Made by a program: the position numbers and the translations under genes. A stretch of DNA of 21,851 bases from a virus, in IMG/VR virus record IMGVR_UViG_3300037119_002814, positions 1 to 21,851 of that record. One strand, 5' to 3'. The stretch's first letter is position 1, and each line of letters begins with the position of its first letter. The notes beneath the pieces were generated by a model. The model did no database searches and was not told the DNA's origin. It saw only the letters and a program-made list of their open reading frames with translations. This document shows, piece by piece, positions 5,343 through 12,936 of this stretch.

Positions 5343-5379
5343 GGTAGTACAAAACTTTATACCGGCAACCCAGACACGG

Positions 5380-5420
5380 AGCCACTGATCAAGCGCATTT
5401 GCGCTGACAGTGGCTTTTTT
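5380..5420 (+). terminator. Rho-independent terminator
   Basis: AGCCACTG (5380-5387) pairs with CAGTGGCT (5408-5415), followed by TTTTT. The 20-nt loop contains a second hairpin (AGCGCATTTGCGCT), which makes the stem compact. It closes the transcript of the 74-aa gene. Confidence 0.9.
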
Positions 5421-5448
5421 GTTGGCTAGGTTATCCCAGGAGGAAACC

Positions 5449-5544
5449 ATGACCGAAACACTCGAATGGTTGGCACTCTGTCTATGCGGCTGCATCCTCG
5501 CAGTCACCTGTATGAGAGGCGGTTATAGCTATGGCCGCCAATAG
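5449..5544 (+). CDS. 31-aa hydrophobic peptide
   Basis: A very strong SD (AGGAGG, 5438-5443) lies 5 nt before ATG 5449. The 31-residue product has one hydrophobic segment (WLALCLCGCILAVTC) with four Cys and a basic tail, so a single-pass membrane peptide is likely. It overlaps the start of the next gene by 14 nt. The SD quality is the main reason to believe it; function is unknown. Confidence 0.5.
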   Translation: MTETLEWLALCLCGCILAVTCMRGGYSYGRQ

Positions 5545-5776
5545 TGAATACCCTGAACTCGCCTTGGAACTGGACAAAGAATCGTGGGAATGGCTCTTAG
5601 ACAACCATCCCCAGATTGCCGATGCGCTTGAGCTACAGGTGACGCGTGGCGCTACGCCTGACGGCATCAGGGGCTTTGTACAGCGTAGGTGTGGCGTCAA
5701 CCGTGTGGAGTTTGCCCGACGCTGTGAGGCGGCCAGTCGCCACCTCATCGCTTTGGGAAAAACGGGGTCAAGGTGA
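5531..5776 (+). CDS. Small helical protein, unknown function
   Basis: An 81-aa protein, helical and acidic at the front (YPELALELDKESWEWLLDNH) and basic at the back (GFVQRRCGVNRVEFARRCEAASRH). It begins inside the end of the 31-aa peptide gene, so translation is probably coupled. No family is recognised. Its stop is followed at once by the promoter of the methyltransferase gene. Confidence 0.6.
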   Translation: MAANSEYPELALELDKESWEWLLDNHPQIADALELQVTRGATPDGIRGFVQRRCGVNRVEFARRCEAASRHLIALGKTGSR

Positions 5777-5784
5777 TTGGTTTG

Positions 5785-5793
5785 TGGTATAAT
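5785..5793 (+). promoter_or_regulatory. Extended -10 promoter (TGGTATAAT) for the methyltransferase operon
   Basis: TATAAT (5788-5793) is preceded by TGG, which fits the TGn extended -10. No good -35 is seen at 16-18 nt, as is usual for extended -10 promoters. TGTGGT (5783-5788) and ACCACA (5804-5809) form an inverted repeat around the start region and might be an operator. Confidence 0.7.
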
Positions 5794-5815
5794 ACAGGTC
5801 TAAACCACATAAAAA

Positions 5816-5844
5816 GTAGCGGGCTGTTGGCACAGCACCGCTAC
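5816..5844 (+). other. Leader RNA hairpin before the methyltransferase gene
   Basis: GTAGCGG (5816-5822) pairs with CCGCTAC (5838-5844), and inside it GCTGT pairs with ACAGC around TGGC, with one bulged A. That makes a 12-bp stem between promoter and start codon. Only CCTTTC follows, so it is not a good terminator. It may set mRNA stability or bind a protein. Confidence 0.55.
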
Positions 5845-5873
5845 CCTTTCACACCAGAAAGCGAGAGTTTCTG

Positions 5874-7295
5874 ATGCAACCTCATCTTACCTTCAACGCG
5901 CCTGTCGCACAAGAAGAACCAAAACTTATTCCCCAACCGCAAGGCATGAAATACCAGGTATGCCGACCGTTAACGCCTATCGAATTCGCCGCGCTCAAGG
6001 CGGATATAGCCGATCATGGTGTCCTGATTCCGATTGACGTAGATGAGAATGGCGCTATTCTTGACGGCCATCATCGCGTACAGGCATGGCAGGAATTGCG
6101 CGCCGAAGGCATCGACATTCCGCAATATGCCCGGCTGATCCGCAAAGGACTGAGTGAGGAACAAAAGCGCAACCACGCCCGCAAGCTCAACTTGTTGCGA
6201 CGGCAGATGACCAAAGATGAGCGCGAGCAACTTATGGTAGATATGCGCCAGGATGGGGAGAGCTACCGCAAGATTGCCGAAGTCGTTGGCGTGAGTGCGC
6301 CTACTGTGATGTCTACTGTTAAGAATTTAACAGTAGAGCAGCCGCGACAAATTGTCGGTAAAGACGGCAAACGGCGAGATGCCAAGAAGTCGCGTAAGCC
6401 AAAGACCAAGACTCTTTTTGACCCCGGCAACAGCGCCGCCATTGACGCCACCGCTATCAAGAAGGACAAGGCAGATCGCCGCGCTGCGAACCTGGCTACC
6501 TATCGTCAGAATGGGCACGCGCCATTTGAGCCAGTTCACGGAGACGTGACTATCCACAACGTAGACGCGCGTTACCTGGCCGACCATTGCAAGAACGTTC
6601 ACCTCGCCATCATGTCGCCGCCCTACAACGTCGGCATTGAATACGACGTTTATCCCGACAACCTCATTGACTATTGGCAGACCTTGATAGAGCCCATTTT
6701 TCGACAGTGCATCGACGTCATGGTCGAAGGCGCTCGTATTTGCGTCGTTGCGCCCTTTGGTGTCGGACGTAAGCCCTGGGTGCCGCTCGCCACAGGCATG
6801 TTGGAGACACTTGACCATGTCGGCTTTGTCGCGCGCGGCCAAATCATTTGGGACAAAGGCACGTCGGGCAATAGTACCGCCTGGGGTAGTTATCGTATGC
6901 CTAGCGCGCCCTCCTTACGTGACACCTGCGAATGTATTGTTGTCGCCCAAAAAGGCAAGGGCGGGTTGGAGATTCCGCGCGAACTCATCCAACACGACGA
7001 CGCGGGATCGTATACCCCTTGGCTCAAAGACGGCGACTACTTTATGGAGTTGGCGCAAGACCATTGGCAGGTAGCGCCCGAAAGCGCCCAACGCGTCGGC
7101 CATCCTGCACCTTTCCCCACTGAGCTTGTGCGCCGCCTCATCCACTTCTATGGCTTTCCTGGTTGCCATGTGCTTGACCCGTTTGGCGGTAGCGGTACGG
7201 TGGGCGTCGTTGCCAAAGAGCTTGGCTGTCAAGCAACCCTCTTTGAGATCAGCCCCGACTATTGCCGCATGGCAGAGGAGCGCATTTATGCGTAA
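5874..7295 (+). CDS. ParB-like domain fused to beta-class DNA methyltransferase (probably N4-cytosine)
   Basis: A 473-aa protein. Residues about 28-105 form a ParB/Srx-type domain (RPLTPIEFAALKADIADHG, then AILDGHHRVQAW). Residues about 122-152 hold a helix-turn-helix (DGESYRKIAEVVGVSAPTV). The methyltransferase domain follows: catalytic motif IV SPPY at 248-251, and the AdoMet-binding motif DPFGGSG at 435-441. Motif IV before motif I marks the beta class, and SPPY favours N4-methylcytosine over N6-methyladenine. Such proteins methylate phage DNA, either as part of a restriction-modification system or as an orphan shield against host restriction. The gene has its own promoter and leader hairpin. 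It overlaps the nuclease-like gene by 8 nt. Target sequence cannot be read from the protein. Confidence 0.9.
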   Translation: MQPHLTFNAPVAQEEPKLIPQPQGMKYQVCRPLTPIEFAALKADIADHGVLIPIDVDENGAILDGHHRVQAWQELRAEGIDIPQYARLIRKGLSEEQKRNHARKLNLLRRQMTKDEREQLMVDMRQDGESYRKIAEVVGVSAPTVMSTVKNLTVEQPRQIVGKDGKRRDAKKSRKPKTKTLFDPGNSAAIDATAIKKDKADRRAANLATYRQNGHAPFEPVHGDVTIHNVDARYLADHCKNVHLAIMSPPYNVGIEYDVYPDNLIDYWQTLIEPIFRQCIDVMVEGARICVVAPFGVGRKPWVPLATGMLETLDHVGFVARGQIIWDKGTSGNSTAWGSYRMPSAPSLRDTCECIVVAQKGKGGLEIPRELIQHDDAGSYTPWLKDGDYFMELAQDHWQVAPESAQRVGHPAPFPTELVRRLIHFYGFPGCHVLDPFGGSGTVGVVAKELGCQATLFEISPDYCRMAEERIYA

Positions 7296-7899
7296 CTTTC
7301 AACGTATGGCGGTCAAGCAGGGGGAAGCCTTTGAGTGTGAATCGCTTTTAGCTCTGGAATGCGCCGGCTTTGAAGAAATCCGAGGGCATGAATACCTCGC
7401 AGACCTTGGCATACAACTTGACGCAATTGCTACCAATCAGTGTGGTATCTCGCTACCGTGGGAGTTTAAAGGATCACTAACCTCAAAGCGTGCGGGGCTA
7501 CTGCGTACCGATACTGTCAAGAAAGCACTCTATAATGCCCATGCACTCCATGCTTCCGAATATCGACTAATATTTCCACCACTTTGTCTGATGACTAGCC
7601 ATCTGCCTACAAAAAACGACTCCTTTGTAATGCTTGATAATGCATTGCGTCAAGCTGTGATCACCGATGTTGTAGACACTCGCAATGGCGAATTCTTGCA
7701 ATGGCTTGCACAGGCGACGGAGGAAGATATTCAAGGTTTGCTTGCCGAGCACGCGCAATTCGGCATGACCTGTCACCCGCATATGGTAGGTATGGTCAAC
7801 GGGCCACGCAAGCGTAAGATGGCGACTCAACTACAAGCCAAAGCGAGAGCGAAAAAGGAGTCGAGCTTAATACAAGGGCTTTTGGTGAGACCGCCATGA
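7288..7899 (+). CDS. PD-(D/E)XK-like nuclease, possible partner of the methyltransferase
   Basis: A 203-aa protein. A motif of the PD-(D/E)XK nuclease type is visible: D45 in GIQLDAIA, then a strand ending in E59-F-K61 (SLPWEFKGS), with an acidic helix before it (GEAFECESLLALE, E13-E24). Downstream are KKALYNAHAL and a basic C-terminus (GPRKRKMATQLQAKARAKKES). AGAGGAG is 7 nt before ATG 7288. The 8-nt overlap with the methyltransferase and the fold together suggest a restriction endonuclease. A Holliday-junction or other phage recombination nuclease is the alternative. Longer upstream readings run inside the methyltransferase and are rejected. Confidence 0.6.
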   Translation: MRNFQRMAVKQGEAFECESLLALECAGFEEIRGHEYLADLGIQLDAIATNQCGISLPWEFKGSLTSKRAGLLRTDTVKKALYNAHALHASEYRLIFPPLCLMTSHLPTKNDSFVMLDNALRQAVITDVVDTRNGEFLQWLAQATEEDIQGLLAEHAQFGMTCHPHMVGMVNGPRKRKMATQLQAKARAKKESSLIQGLLVRPP

Positions 7900-8084
7900 A
7901 TAAGACCCCGCCACCCAAAGAGACACGCCCCAACGTGGCAGGCTCAGGCCATCACTGCCAGGGCAAGACGCCGTGCGGACGCAAGTGTGTGATGAACAGC
8001 CGCCATCGCCATTGGTTCCATAGCTGCTCATCGCCAACGTGTCCCCATTGCCACAGTCAAGCACGCTTTAAGGTGGCGGCATGA
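7896..8084 (+). CDS. Cys/His-rich small protein, possible zinc finger
   Basis: A 62-aa protein starting at an ATGA overlap with the nuclease gene and ending in an ATGA overlap with the lysin gene. Cys at 21, 27, 31, 44, 49 and 52, plus many His (HRHWFHSCSSPTCPHCH), suggest one or two zinc sites. The CPHC knuckle near the C-terminus is typical. The front is basic and Pro-rich. It may bind DNA or assist the modification genes; its exact role is unknown. Confidence 0.6.
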   Translation: MNKTPPPKETRPNVAGSGHHCQGKTPCGRKCVMNSRHRHWFHSCSSPTCPHCHSQARFKVAA

Positions 8085-10003
8085 ATATCTATGGCGTACA
8101 TGATGCCAACCGTGATTGGGCCGGAATCATACGTGATTTTGCTATGAGCGGCTGGGCCGTGATTAGCGAGTCGATTGGCGATGACCCCACCAACCACAGC
8201 GGCGGCGACTATAGCTATCTTGCCGCCTACGGTGTGACGCCGATTGTGCGCTTGAACTACTCCCACCACGGCGAAGGAACCATCCCGCTCTCCACTCGCT
8301 ACAACGCCTTTGCGGAACGCTGTGCCAACTTCGTGACAGCCTCTAGCGGTTGCCGCCATTGGGTGATTGGCAATGAGCCGAACCTTCGTGCCGAACGCTA
8401 CGCCGATGTGCCGATTACGCCGCGCCAGTATGCCGAGTGCTTTGACAAATGCCGCACACAGATTAAGCATCGCAGCGTACAGCATGTAGTCATGCCGGCC
8501 GCCATTGCGCCCTACAACGCTGACACCGGCTGGTGCATGGACTATTGGCGGGAAATGCTCTCGGAAATCGTCATGAATGATGGTGGCGCTGACGGCCTTG
8601 CCATTCACTGCTATTCAAGAGGCCCGATTCCAAACTCCGTGCGCTCAGATGACAAGATGGATGCGCCTTACCAGGCATACAGCAATGGTTTCCGCGCGTA
8701 CAGGGATTTCCTTGCGCTTGTACCGGCTATCATGCGCGCCTTGCCGGTCTACATTACCGAGACGGATCAGCTTGAGCCTTGGGCCGATACGAATAGCGGT
8801 TGGGTGCGCGCCGCCTATGATGAGATTGACCAATGGAACAAGGGACAGGGCAACCAGGGCATCCATTGTCTTGCGCTATACCGTTGGGAGAACTTTGACC
8901 AGTGGGGCTTTTGCCGCAAAAACGGCGTCATAGACGACTTTCGGGCAGCGCTCACCTTGGACTACCAAGCGCCCTCGCAAACGCCTATCACGCCCTCACC
9001 AGAGCCGCCACAGCCCACGCCCGCACCGGAACCAGCGCGTGACATTGACCCGCGCCTGCTTGCCCGCGGCGTCCATTTCGACTATGTGCATGTGCCGGCA
9101 GGGACAGGCTATTGGCGTATCGTCAAGGCGTTTTGGCTAGATGAGGATGAGGCGGACGCCGTGGGGCCGGATCATCATATCCTGGGGACGACTGTGCGTG
9201 ATGGCGCTGAGATGGCCGGCGTAGCCTTGGAGGTGACGTGGCCTAGTGGCATCGCCAACGTGGTTAGTAAGGCTGACCAGCAAGGCGCTACGTATAACTA
9301 CGACTTCCCCATGTCAAGCAGCCTTAATGAGTTTGCTATCACGGTAGATGACTTCGTTGGCAACCCATCTGACAAGGCGAGCGGTATCGGCATGGGGGCG
9401 GGTGGCAATCCGAGTATCCACACGTCAACCTGGATTGATTTTGAATGGACTATATCCGAGGGCAGCGGGCCTGGTACTGGGGAGCCTGACCCGCCACCTA
9501 TCCTTCCTCCTTTGCAGCCAGGGACAGGTCACTTAATCTGGCCTGTCTCTGGGCCTATCACGCAAAGGTGGGGTGAGAATCCCGACTTTTACCAGCAGGC
9601 GCTCGGCATTCCTTACCACAATGGGACGGATATTGGCGTGCCCATCGGCACCGAGGTTGTCGCATCTGGCGACGGCATTATCAAGTGGGTGGACGATGAC
9701 CCGCAAGGCTATGGCGTCTATTGCCGGCTATACGTTCCCGCCGTTCGGCAGCATGTTGTGACGGCGCATCTGGACAGGTGCGTGGTCCAAGTGGGTGATG
9801 AGGTTAGGCAGGGGCAAGTGATTGCCTACAGTGGCAACAGCGGCCTGTCAAGCGGTCCACACTGCCACGTCGAAACGAGGGCAGGGACGGAGCATACGTA
9901 CGCGCAAGGAACCTTTGGCAATAGCAACGGACGCGCTGATCCGCAAGCGGTTTTCTGGGCGCTTGGCGGCACGCAGGAACCTATCGCCGGCCCTGGCCGG
10001 TAA
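8081..10003 (+). CDS. Two-enzyme lysin: glycoside-hydrolase-like barrel plus M23 peptidase
   Basis: A 640-aa protein. Residues 1-300 look like a (beta/alpha)8 barrel of the clan A glycoside hydrolases: N98-E99-P100 at one strand end is the typical acid/base position and E227 in ITETD the likely nucleophile. A Pro-rich linker (TPSPEPPQPTPAPEP) leads to a strand-rich middle domain (about 330-465) that may bind sugar. A second Pro/Gly linker leads to an M23/LytM peptidase: H513-x3-D517 (HNGTD) and H594-C-H596 are the zinc ligands, and all are present. There is no signal peptide. The holin-like and spanin-like genes follow, so this is probably the endolysin, cutting both glycan and peptide. A virion-associated wall enzyme is the alternative. 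Confidence 0.85.
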   Translation: MNIYGVHDANRDWAGIIRDFAMSGWAVISESIGDDPTNHSGGDYSYLAAYGVTPIVRLNYSHHGEGTIPLSTRYNAFAERCANFVTASSGCRHWVIGNEPNLRAERYADVPITPRQYAECFDKCRTQIKHRSVQHVVMPAAIAPYNADTGWCMDYWREMLSEIVMNDGGADGLAIHCYSRGPIPNSVRSDDKMDAPYQAYSNGFRAYRDFLALVPAIMRALPVYITETDQLEPWADTNSGWVRAAYDEIDQWNKGQGNQGIHCLALYRWENFDQWGFCRKNGVIDDFRAALTLDYQAPSQTPITPSPEPPQPTPAPEPARDIDPRLLARGVHFDYVHVPAGTGYWRIVKAFWLDEDEADAVGPDHHILGTTVRDGAEMAGVALEVTWPSGIANVVSKADQQGATYNYDFPMSSSLNEFAITVDDFVGNPSDKASGIGMGAGGNPSIHTSTWIDFEWTISEGSGPGTGEPDPPPILPPLQPGTGHLIWPVSGPITQRWGENPDFYQQALGIPYHNGTDIGVPIGTEVVASGDGIIKWVDDDPQGYGVYCRLYVPAVRQHVVTAHLDRCVVQVGDEVRQGQVIAYSGNSGLSSGPHCHVETRAGTEHTYAQGTFGNSNGRADPQAVFWALGGTQEPIAGPGR

Positions 10004-10015
10004 GGAGCATTTACG

Positions 10016-10198
10016 ATGGCTGGTCTGGCGGGCTTACTGATTGCGATCATCATCCTGTGCTTGGTGGCATATTTGCTGTTCTACATTTTGGCTCGCCTTG
10101 ATTTGCCTGAGCCCGTTAGGACTGTTTTAACTGTCTTGATCGCCCTCATACTTTTGATTTTTATCATTCAGCGCTTCGGGCTATTGGCGGGCCTGTGA
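10016..10198 (+). CDS. Small two-helix membrane protein, holin candidate
   Basis: A 60-aa protein, almost all hydrophobic, with two membrane segments: residues 3-26 (GLAGLLIAIIILCLVAYLLF) and 36-53 (TVLTVLIALILLIFIIQ), separated by a short polar loop (ARLDLPEPVR). AAGGAG is 8 nt before the ATG and the lysin stop is 13 nt upstream. Size, topology and position after the lysin fit a holin; no specific family is recognised. Confidence 0.7.
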   Translation: MAGLAGLLIAIIILCLVAYLLFYILARLDLPEPVRTVLTVLIALILLIFIIQRFGLLAGL

Positions 10199-10201
10199 GC
10201 T

Positions 10202-10369
10202 ATGGACTTACCAAAAGGCAACCTGCTCGCTTTCTTGGTTGTGTGCCTGGCAGCCGTCTTTTTTGCGGAACTCCAAGTGAGACAGACGGCCTCACTCAGA
10301 TGGGTTTGCCTTGCCCTTGTATATCTTACGGTCTGTGCAATGACAATCTGGCTCTATAGCGGGGCGTAA
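10202..10369 (+). CDS. Second small membrane protein, holin/antiholin candidate
   Basis: A 55-aa protein. Segment 1 is residues 8-22 (LLAFLVVCLAAVFFA); segment 2 is 33-51 (RWVCLALVYLTVCAMTIWLY). The start ATG lies 3 nt after the previous stop and the stop overlaps the next ATG (TAATG), so it is well embedded in the lysis operon. Paired small membrane genes behind a lysin often serve as holin and antiholin. This assignment is inference. Confidence 0.6.
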   Translation: MDLPKGNLLAFLVVCLAAVFFAELQVRQTASLRWVCLALVYLTVCAMTIWLYSGA

Positions 10370-10659
10370 TGTCAACAGATTATTGGTTCACAGTCATTCT
10401 CTTTATTGGCGTTTGGCTCTGCGCGCTCATCCTACTTGACGGCGCGCACAAAGCCCACATCGCCGCGCTCAAGCAGGTACACGCCGCCGAATTAGCGGGA
10501 CTACGCGGCTATATCCGCACGTTGAATCGGGAGCGCAAATATCTTGAGGCGGAACTAGCGAAGTACAAGGCCAGGGTAGCTCTACGGCAGGAAGTAGGCT
10601 ATGACCCTGTTCATATCCAGTACTTGCCGCCATCTGAGGAATATGATGGGGACGGCTAG
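10369..10659 (+). CDS. Membrane-anchored coiled-coil protein, spanin (Rz)-like candidate
   Basis: A 96-aa protein. One N-terminal membrane segment (residues 6-23, WFTVILFIGVWLCALILL) is followed by a long charged helix (HIAALKQVHAAELAGLRGYI, then RTLNRERKYLEAELAKYKARVAL). This is the layout of an inner-membrane spanin, which links inner to outer membrane during lysis. If the host lacks an outer membrane it may instead be a lysis-timing or phage membrane protein. No nested Rz1 lipoprotein was seen. Confidence 0.55.
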   Translation: MSTDYWFTVILFIGVWLCALILLDGAHKAHIAALKQVHAAELAGLRGYIRTLNRERKYLEAELAKYKARVALRQEVGYDPVHIQYLPPSEEYDGDG

Positions 10660-10892
10660 GCCAGCTCCGGTGTTCTCTTGGCTAGCTTGGCTTTATGTAC
10701 GGGGCTTATCACGACCAGCTTACCGTCGCCAATGTCTTCCATGACGCGGCGCCAGGAATAGGTATTGACGGCAGGGCCACGGGTGGCAACTGAGTTTAGA
10801 TGGACGGCCAAGGCTTCCCACGCCGCCCACTGTGCGGGAGTCATAGAGAGTAAACGTTGTTCGTAAAGCTGCATATCCTGATTATATAGCAT
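10656..10892 (-). CDS. Small minus-strand gene between lysis and terminase genes, unknown
   Basis: A 78-aa protein with an amphipathic helix (YEQRLLSMTPAQWAAWEALAVHL) followed by a strand-rich basic part (NTYSWRRVMEDIGDGKLVVISPVHKAKLAKR). The first ATG at 10892 has no SD; the ATG at 10874 (AGGA nearby) is an alternative. A possible minus-strand promoter, TTGATA (about 10911) with TATATA 18 nt on, would overlap the upstream start and favour the shorter form. It converges with the spanin-like gene, overlapping by 4 nt, and diverges from the terminase operon. No family is recognised. Confidence 0.55.
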   Translation of the reverse strand: MLYNQDMQLYEQRLLSMTPAQWAAWEALAVHLNSVATRGPAVNTYSWRRVMEDIGDGKLVVISPVHKAKLAKRTPELA

Positions 10893-10929
10893 GTTTGTTA
10901 ACGGTTTATCAAGTGGACGAGGTTACGTT

Positions 10930-11316
10930 TTGACACGAGAGTATACGCCTGAAGTCAAGGCCGCGGTGATGGCTTCGCTGATGGAAGGCCAAAGCATCCG
11001 CGGCGTTTCCCGTTCCACAGGCATCCCCAAGACGACGATCCAGCATTGGAATGATGAATTGCGGGCGATGGTGGGCCGCGGCCCAAGCGTACCGACCGCG
11101 AAAAAAGAACAGATTCATGAGCTATTGGTTGACCTGATGATCGCCAAGCTCGAAAGCCTGATTGCGCTATCGGAACATGCTGGGGATAAGAAATGGCTAA
11201 GTAGTCAAGATGCTAGCGCCGTGGCGATGTTACTCGGTGTCAGCGATGACAAAGTGATGCGGATGTTGGAGAAATTTGAAGGCAATGAATCTGAATCTCC
11301 AACTGCCCAAAGTTAA
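10930..11316 (+). CDS. Terminase small subunit-like protein
   Basis: A 128-aa protein from TTG 10930, chosen because GAGG (10919-10922) is 7 nt upstream. ATG 10891 in the same frame adds 13 residues but lacks an SD and overlaps the divergent start codon. The N-terminal helix-turn-helix (VMASLMEGQSIRGVSRSTG, then IPKTTIQHWNDEL) would bind the packaging site; the C-terminal helices (IHELLVDLMIAKLESLIALSE, VAMLLGVSDDKVMRMLEKF) fit the oligomerising part. The overlap with the large subunit supports the assignment. Small subunits choose the DNA for packaging. Confidence 0.7.
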   Translation: MTREYTPEVKAAVMASLMEGQSIRGVSRSTGIPKTTIQHWNDELRAMVGRGPSVPTAKKEQIHELLVDLMIAKLESLIALSEHAGDKKWLSSQDASAVAMLLGVSDDKVMRMLEKFEGNESESPTAQS

Positions 11317-12673
11317 TACTGGGCCGTTCACTTTTGGTACGCGTACCAACAAGGGCGACCTTGCGCCTTTTGACAAGTGGCTGCATCAGACTACGCCAAC
11401 TTATTCGTGGCAATGGCCGCACCTGCGCCACATCCGTACGGCGCTTGAGCAGGTGACGAGCGGGACGCTCAACCGCCTGATGATCTTTTGCCCGCCGCAG
11501 CATGGCAAAAGTCAAATGACCACGATTCGCTATCCCGTTTGGCGGCTAGAGCATAACCCGGAGCTACGTGTCATCATCGGCTGCTATAACCAAACGCTTG
11601 CCAACCGCTTCAGCCGTCAAGCGCGGCGCATTGCTGAGGGACGTATCGCTTTAGACCGTGAGCGCCGCGCCGTGGAAGAATGGCAGACGAAGGCAGGCGG
11701 CATCTTCCGCGCGGTGGGCGTGGGGGCGGGCATTACGGGCCAGGGCGGTGACCTGATCCTGATTGATGATCCTGTCAAGAGCCGTGAAGAAGCCGAGAGT
11801 CAAAGCTATCGTGACCGCGTGTGGGATTGGTACAGTCAGGATTTATTTACGCGGCAAGGGCCGGGCGCCGCCATCATCCTGATCATGACCCGCTGGCATG
11901 AAAGTGACCTAGCCGGACGCATCCTGGCCTCTGACGATGGCCCCAACTGGACAGTCATTAATCTACCCGCCATAGCGGAAGCAGGCGACCCGCTGGGCAG
12001 AGAGCTGGGGCAGGCTCTTTGCCCAGCACGCTATGATGAGGCGGCTTTAGCACAGCGGCGCATGGTGCTGGGCAGCTATGCCTTCTCTGCGCTCTACCAG
12101 GGCCACCCAACGCCACCCGGCGGCGGCATGTTCCAGCGTGAGTGGTTCGCTATCGTGGGCAATGCGCCCGCAGATGCTGCCCGCTGCCGCTATTGGGACA
12201 AGGCGGGTACGGAAGGGGCGGGCGACTGGTCATGCGGCGTCAAGATTGCGCGTGATGGCGACGGCGTGTTCTACATTGAGGATGTGGTGAGGGGCCAATG
12301 GTCGGCCCTGGCGCGTGAACGCATCATGCGCCAAACGGCGGAGATGGACGGCGGCAATACAAGCGTGGGCATTGAGCAGGAACCGGGTAGCGGCGGCAAA
12401 GAGAGCGCCGAGAGCAGCGTGCGTAACCTGGCCGGCTTCCCTGTCTATGCTGAGAAGGTGACAGGCGAGAAGCAGGTTCGGGCCATGCCGTTTGCGGCGC
12501 AGTGTGAGGCGCGCAACGTCAAGCTGGTACGGGGCAGTTGGAATAGCGCATACCTGGATGAGCTATGCAGCTTTCCCTATGGGGCGCATGATGACATGGT
12601 AGATGGTAGCAGCGGCGCATTTGCCAAGCTGGCGACGACGGGCAGCCTCCTGCTCTTTGGCGGCGGCGAATGA
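11285..12673 (+). CDS. terL: Terminase large subunit (ATPase and nuclease)
   Basis: A 462-aa protein. The ATPase half has Walker A CPPQHGKS (residues 69-76), Walker B DLILIDDP (156-163) and a coupling motif near IMTRWHESD (200-208). The nuclease half has D305 in RYWDKAGT, the GIEQEPGSGGK stretch (362-372) and D436/D437/D440 in HDDMVDG. It cuts concatemeric DNA and pumps it through the portal. Length is normal for the family. ATG 11285 follows GAAGG closely; TTG 11276 with GGAG 4 nt upstream is an alternative start. It overlaps the small subunit by 32 nt and the next gene by 4 nt. Confidence 0.95.
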   Translation: MNLNLQLPKVNTGPFTFGTRTNKGDLAPFDKWLHQTTPTYSWQWPHLRHIRTALEQVTSGTLNRLMIFCPPQHGKSQMTTIRYPVWRLEHNPELRVIIGCYNQTLANRFSRQARRIAEGRIALDRERRAVEEWQTKAGGIFRAVGVGAGITGQGGDLILIDDPVKSREEAESQSYRDRVWDWYSQDLFTRQGPGAAIILIMTRWHESDLAGRILASDDGPNWTVINLPAIAEAGDPLGRELGQALCPARYDEAALAQRRMVLGSYAFSALYQGHPTPPGGGMFQREWFAIVGNAPADAARCRYWDKAGTEGAGDWSCGVKIARDGDGVFYIEDVVRGQWSALARERIMRQTAEMDGGNTSVGIEQEPGSGGKESAESSVRNLAGFPVYAEKVTGEKQVRAMPFAAQCEARNVKLVRGSWNSAYLDELCSFPYGAHDDMVDGSSGAFAKLATTGSLLLFGGGE

Positions 12674-12936
12674 GCTTTGATGCGCCAACCCGCTTATGGA
12701 AAATAGAGATTCACGAACCAGGATCAACCTTGCCATTTGATTGTACGCTTTGGATTATCGCCCCTGATCTCCCTGCCGCTTATGCAGTTGCCCGGACATG
12801 GATGGACGATACGGGATTTACCGGCGATTCGCCGACAGCAACCGTCGTTGCCGCAGAACTCATTTCGAATTTTGTTCTCGCAAGTGCAGGGGTCGTATTA
12901 GACAACAAGTATCTCGAATGGAAGGGCGACGAGTGA
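12670..12936 (+). CDS. Small protein after terminase, unknown function
   Basis: An 88-aa protein with ATGA overlap at the start and GTGA at the end. It is strand-rich (LWKIEIHEPGSTLPFDCTLWII), with a middle helix (LPAAYAVARTWMDDTG) and a hydrophobic strand-helix (TATVVAAELISNFVLASAGV). No signal peptide. I do not recognise it. It is locked between the terminase and the next small gene. Confidence 0.6.
   Translation: MSFDAPTRLWKIEIHEPGSTLPFDCTLWIIAPDLPAAYAVARTWMDDTGFTGDSPTATVVAAELISNFVLASAGVVLDNKYLEWKGDE

Noticed and set aside
10081-10369. Nested Rz1-like lipoprotein gene in the lysis block
   Set aside because: No frame with a lipobox after a signal-like segment was found inside or after the spanin-like gene.
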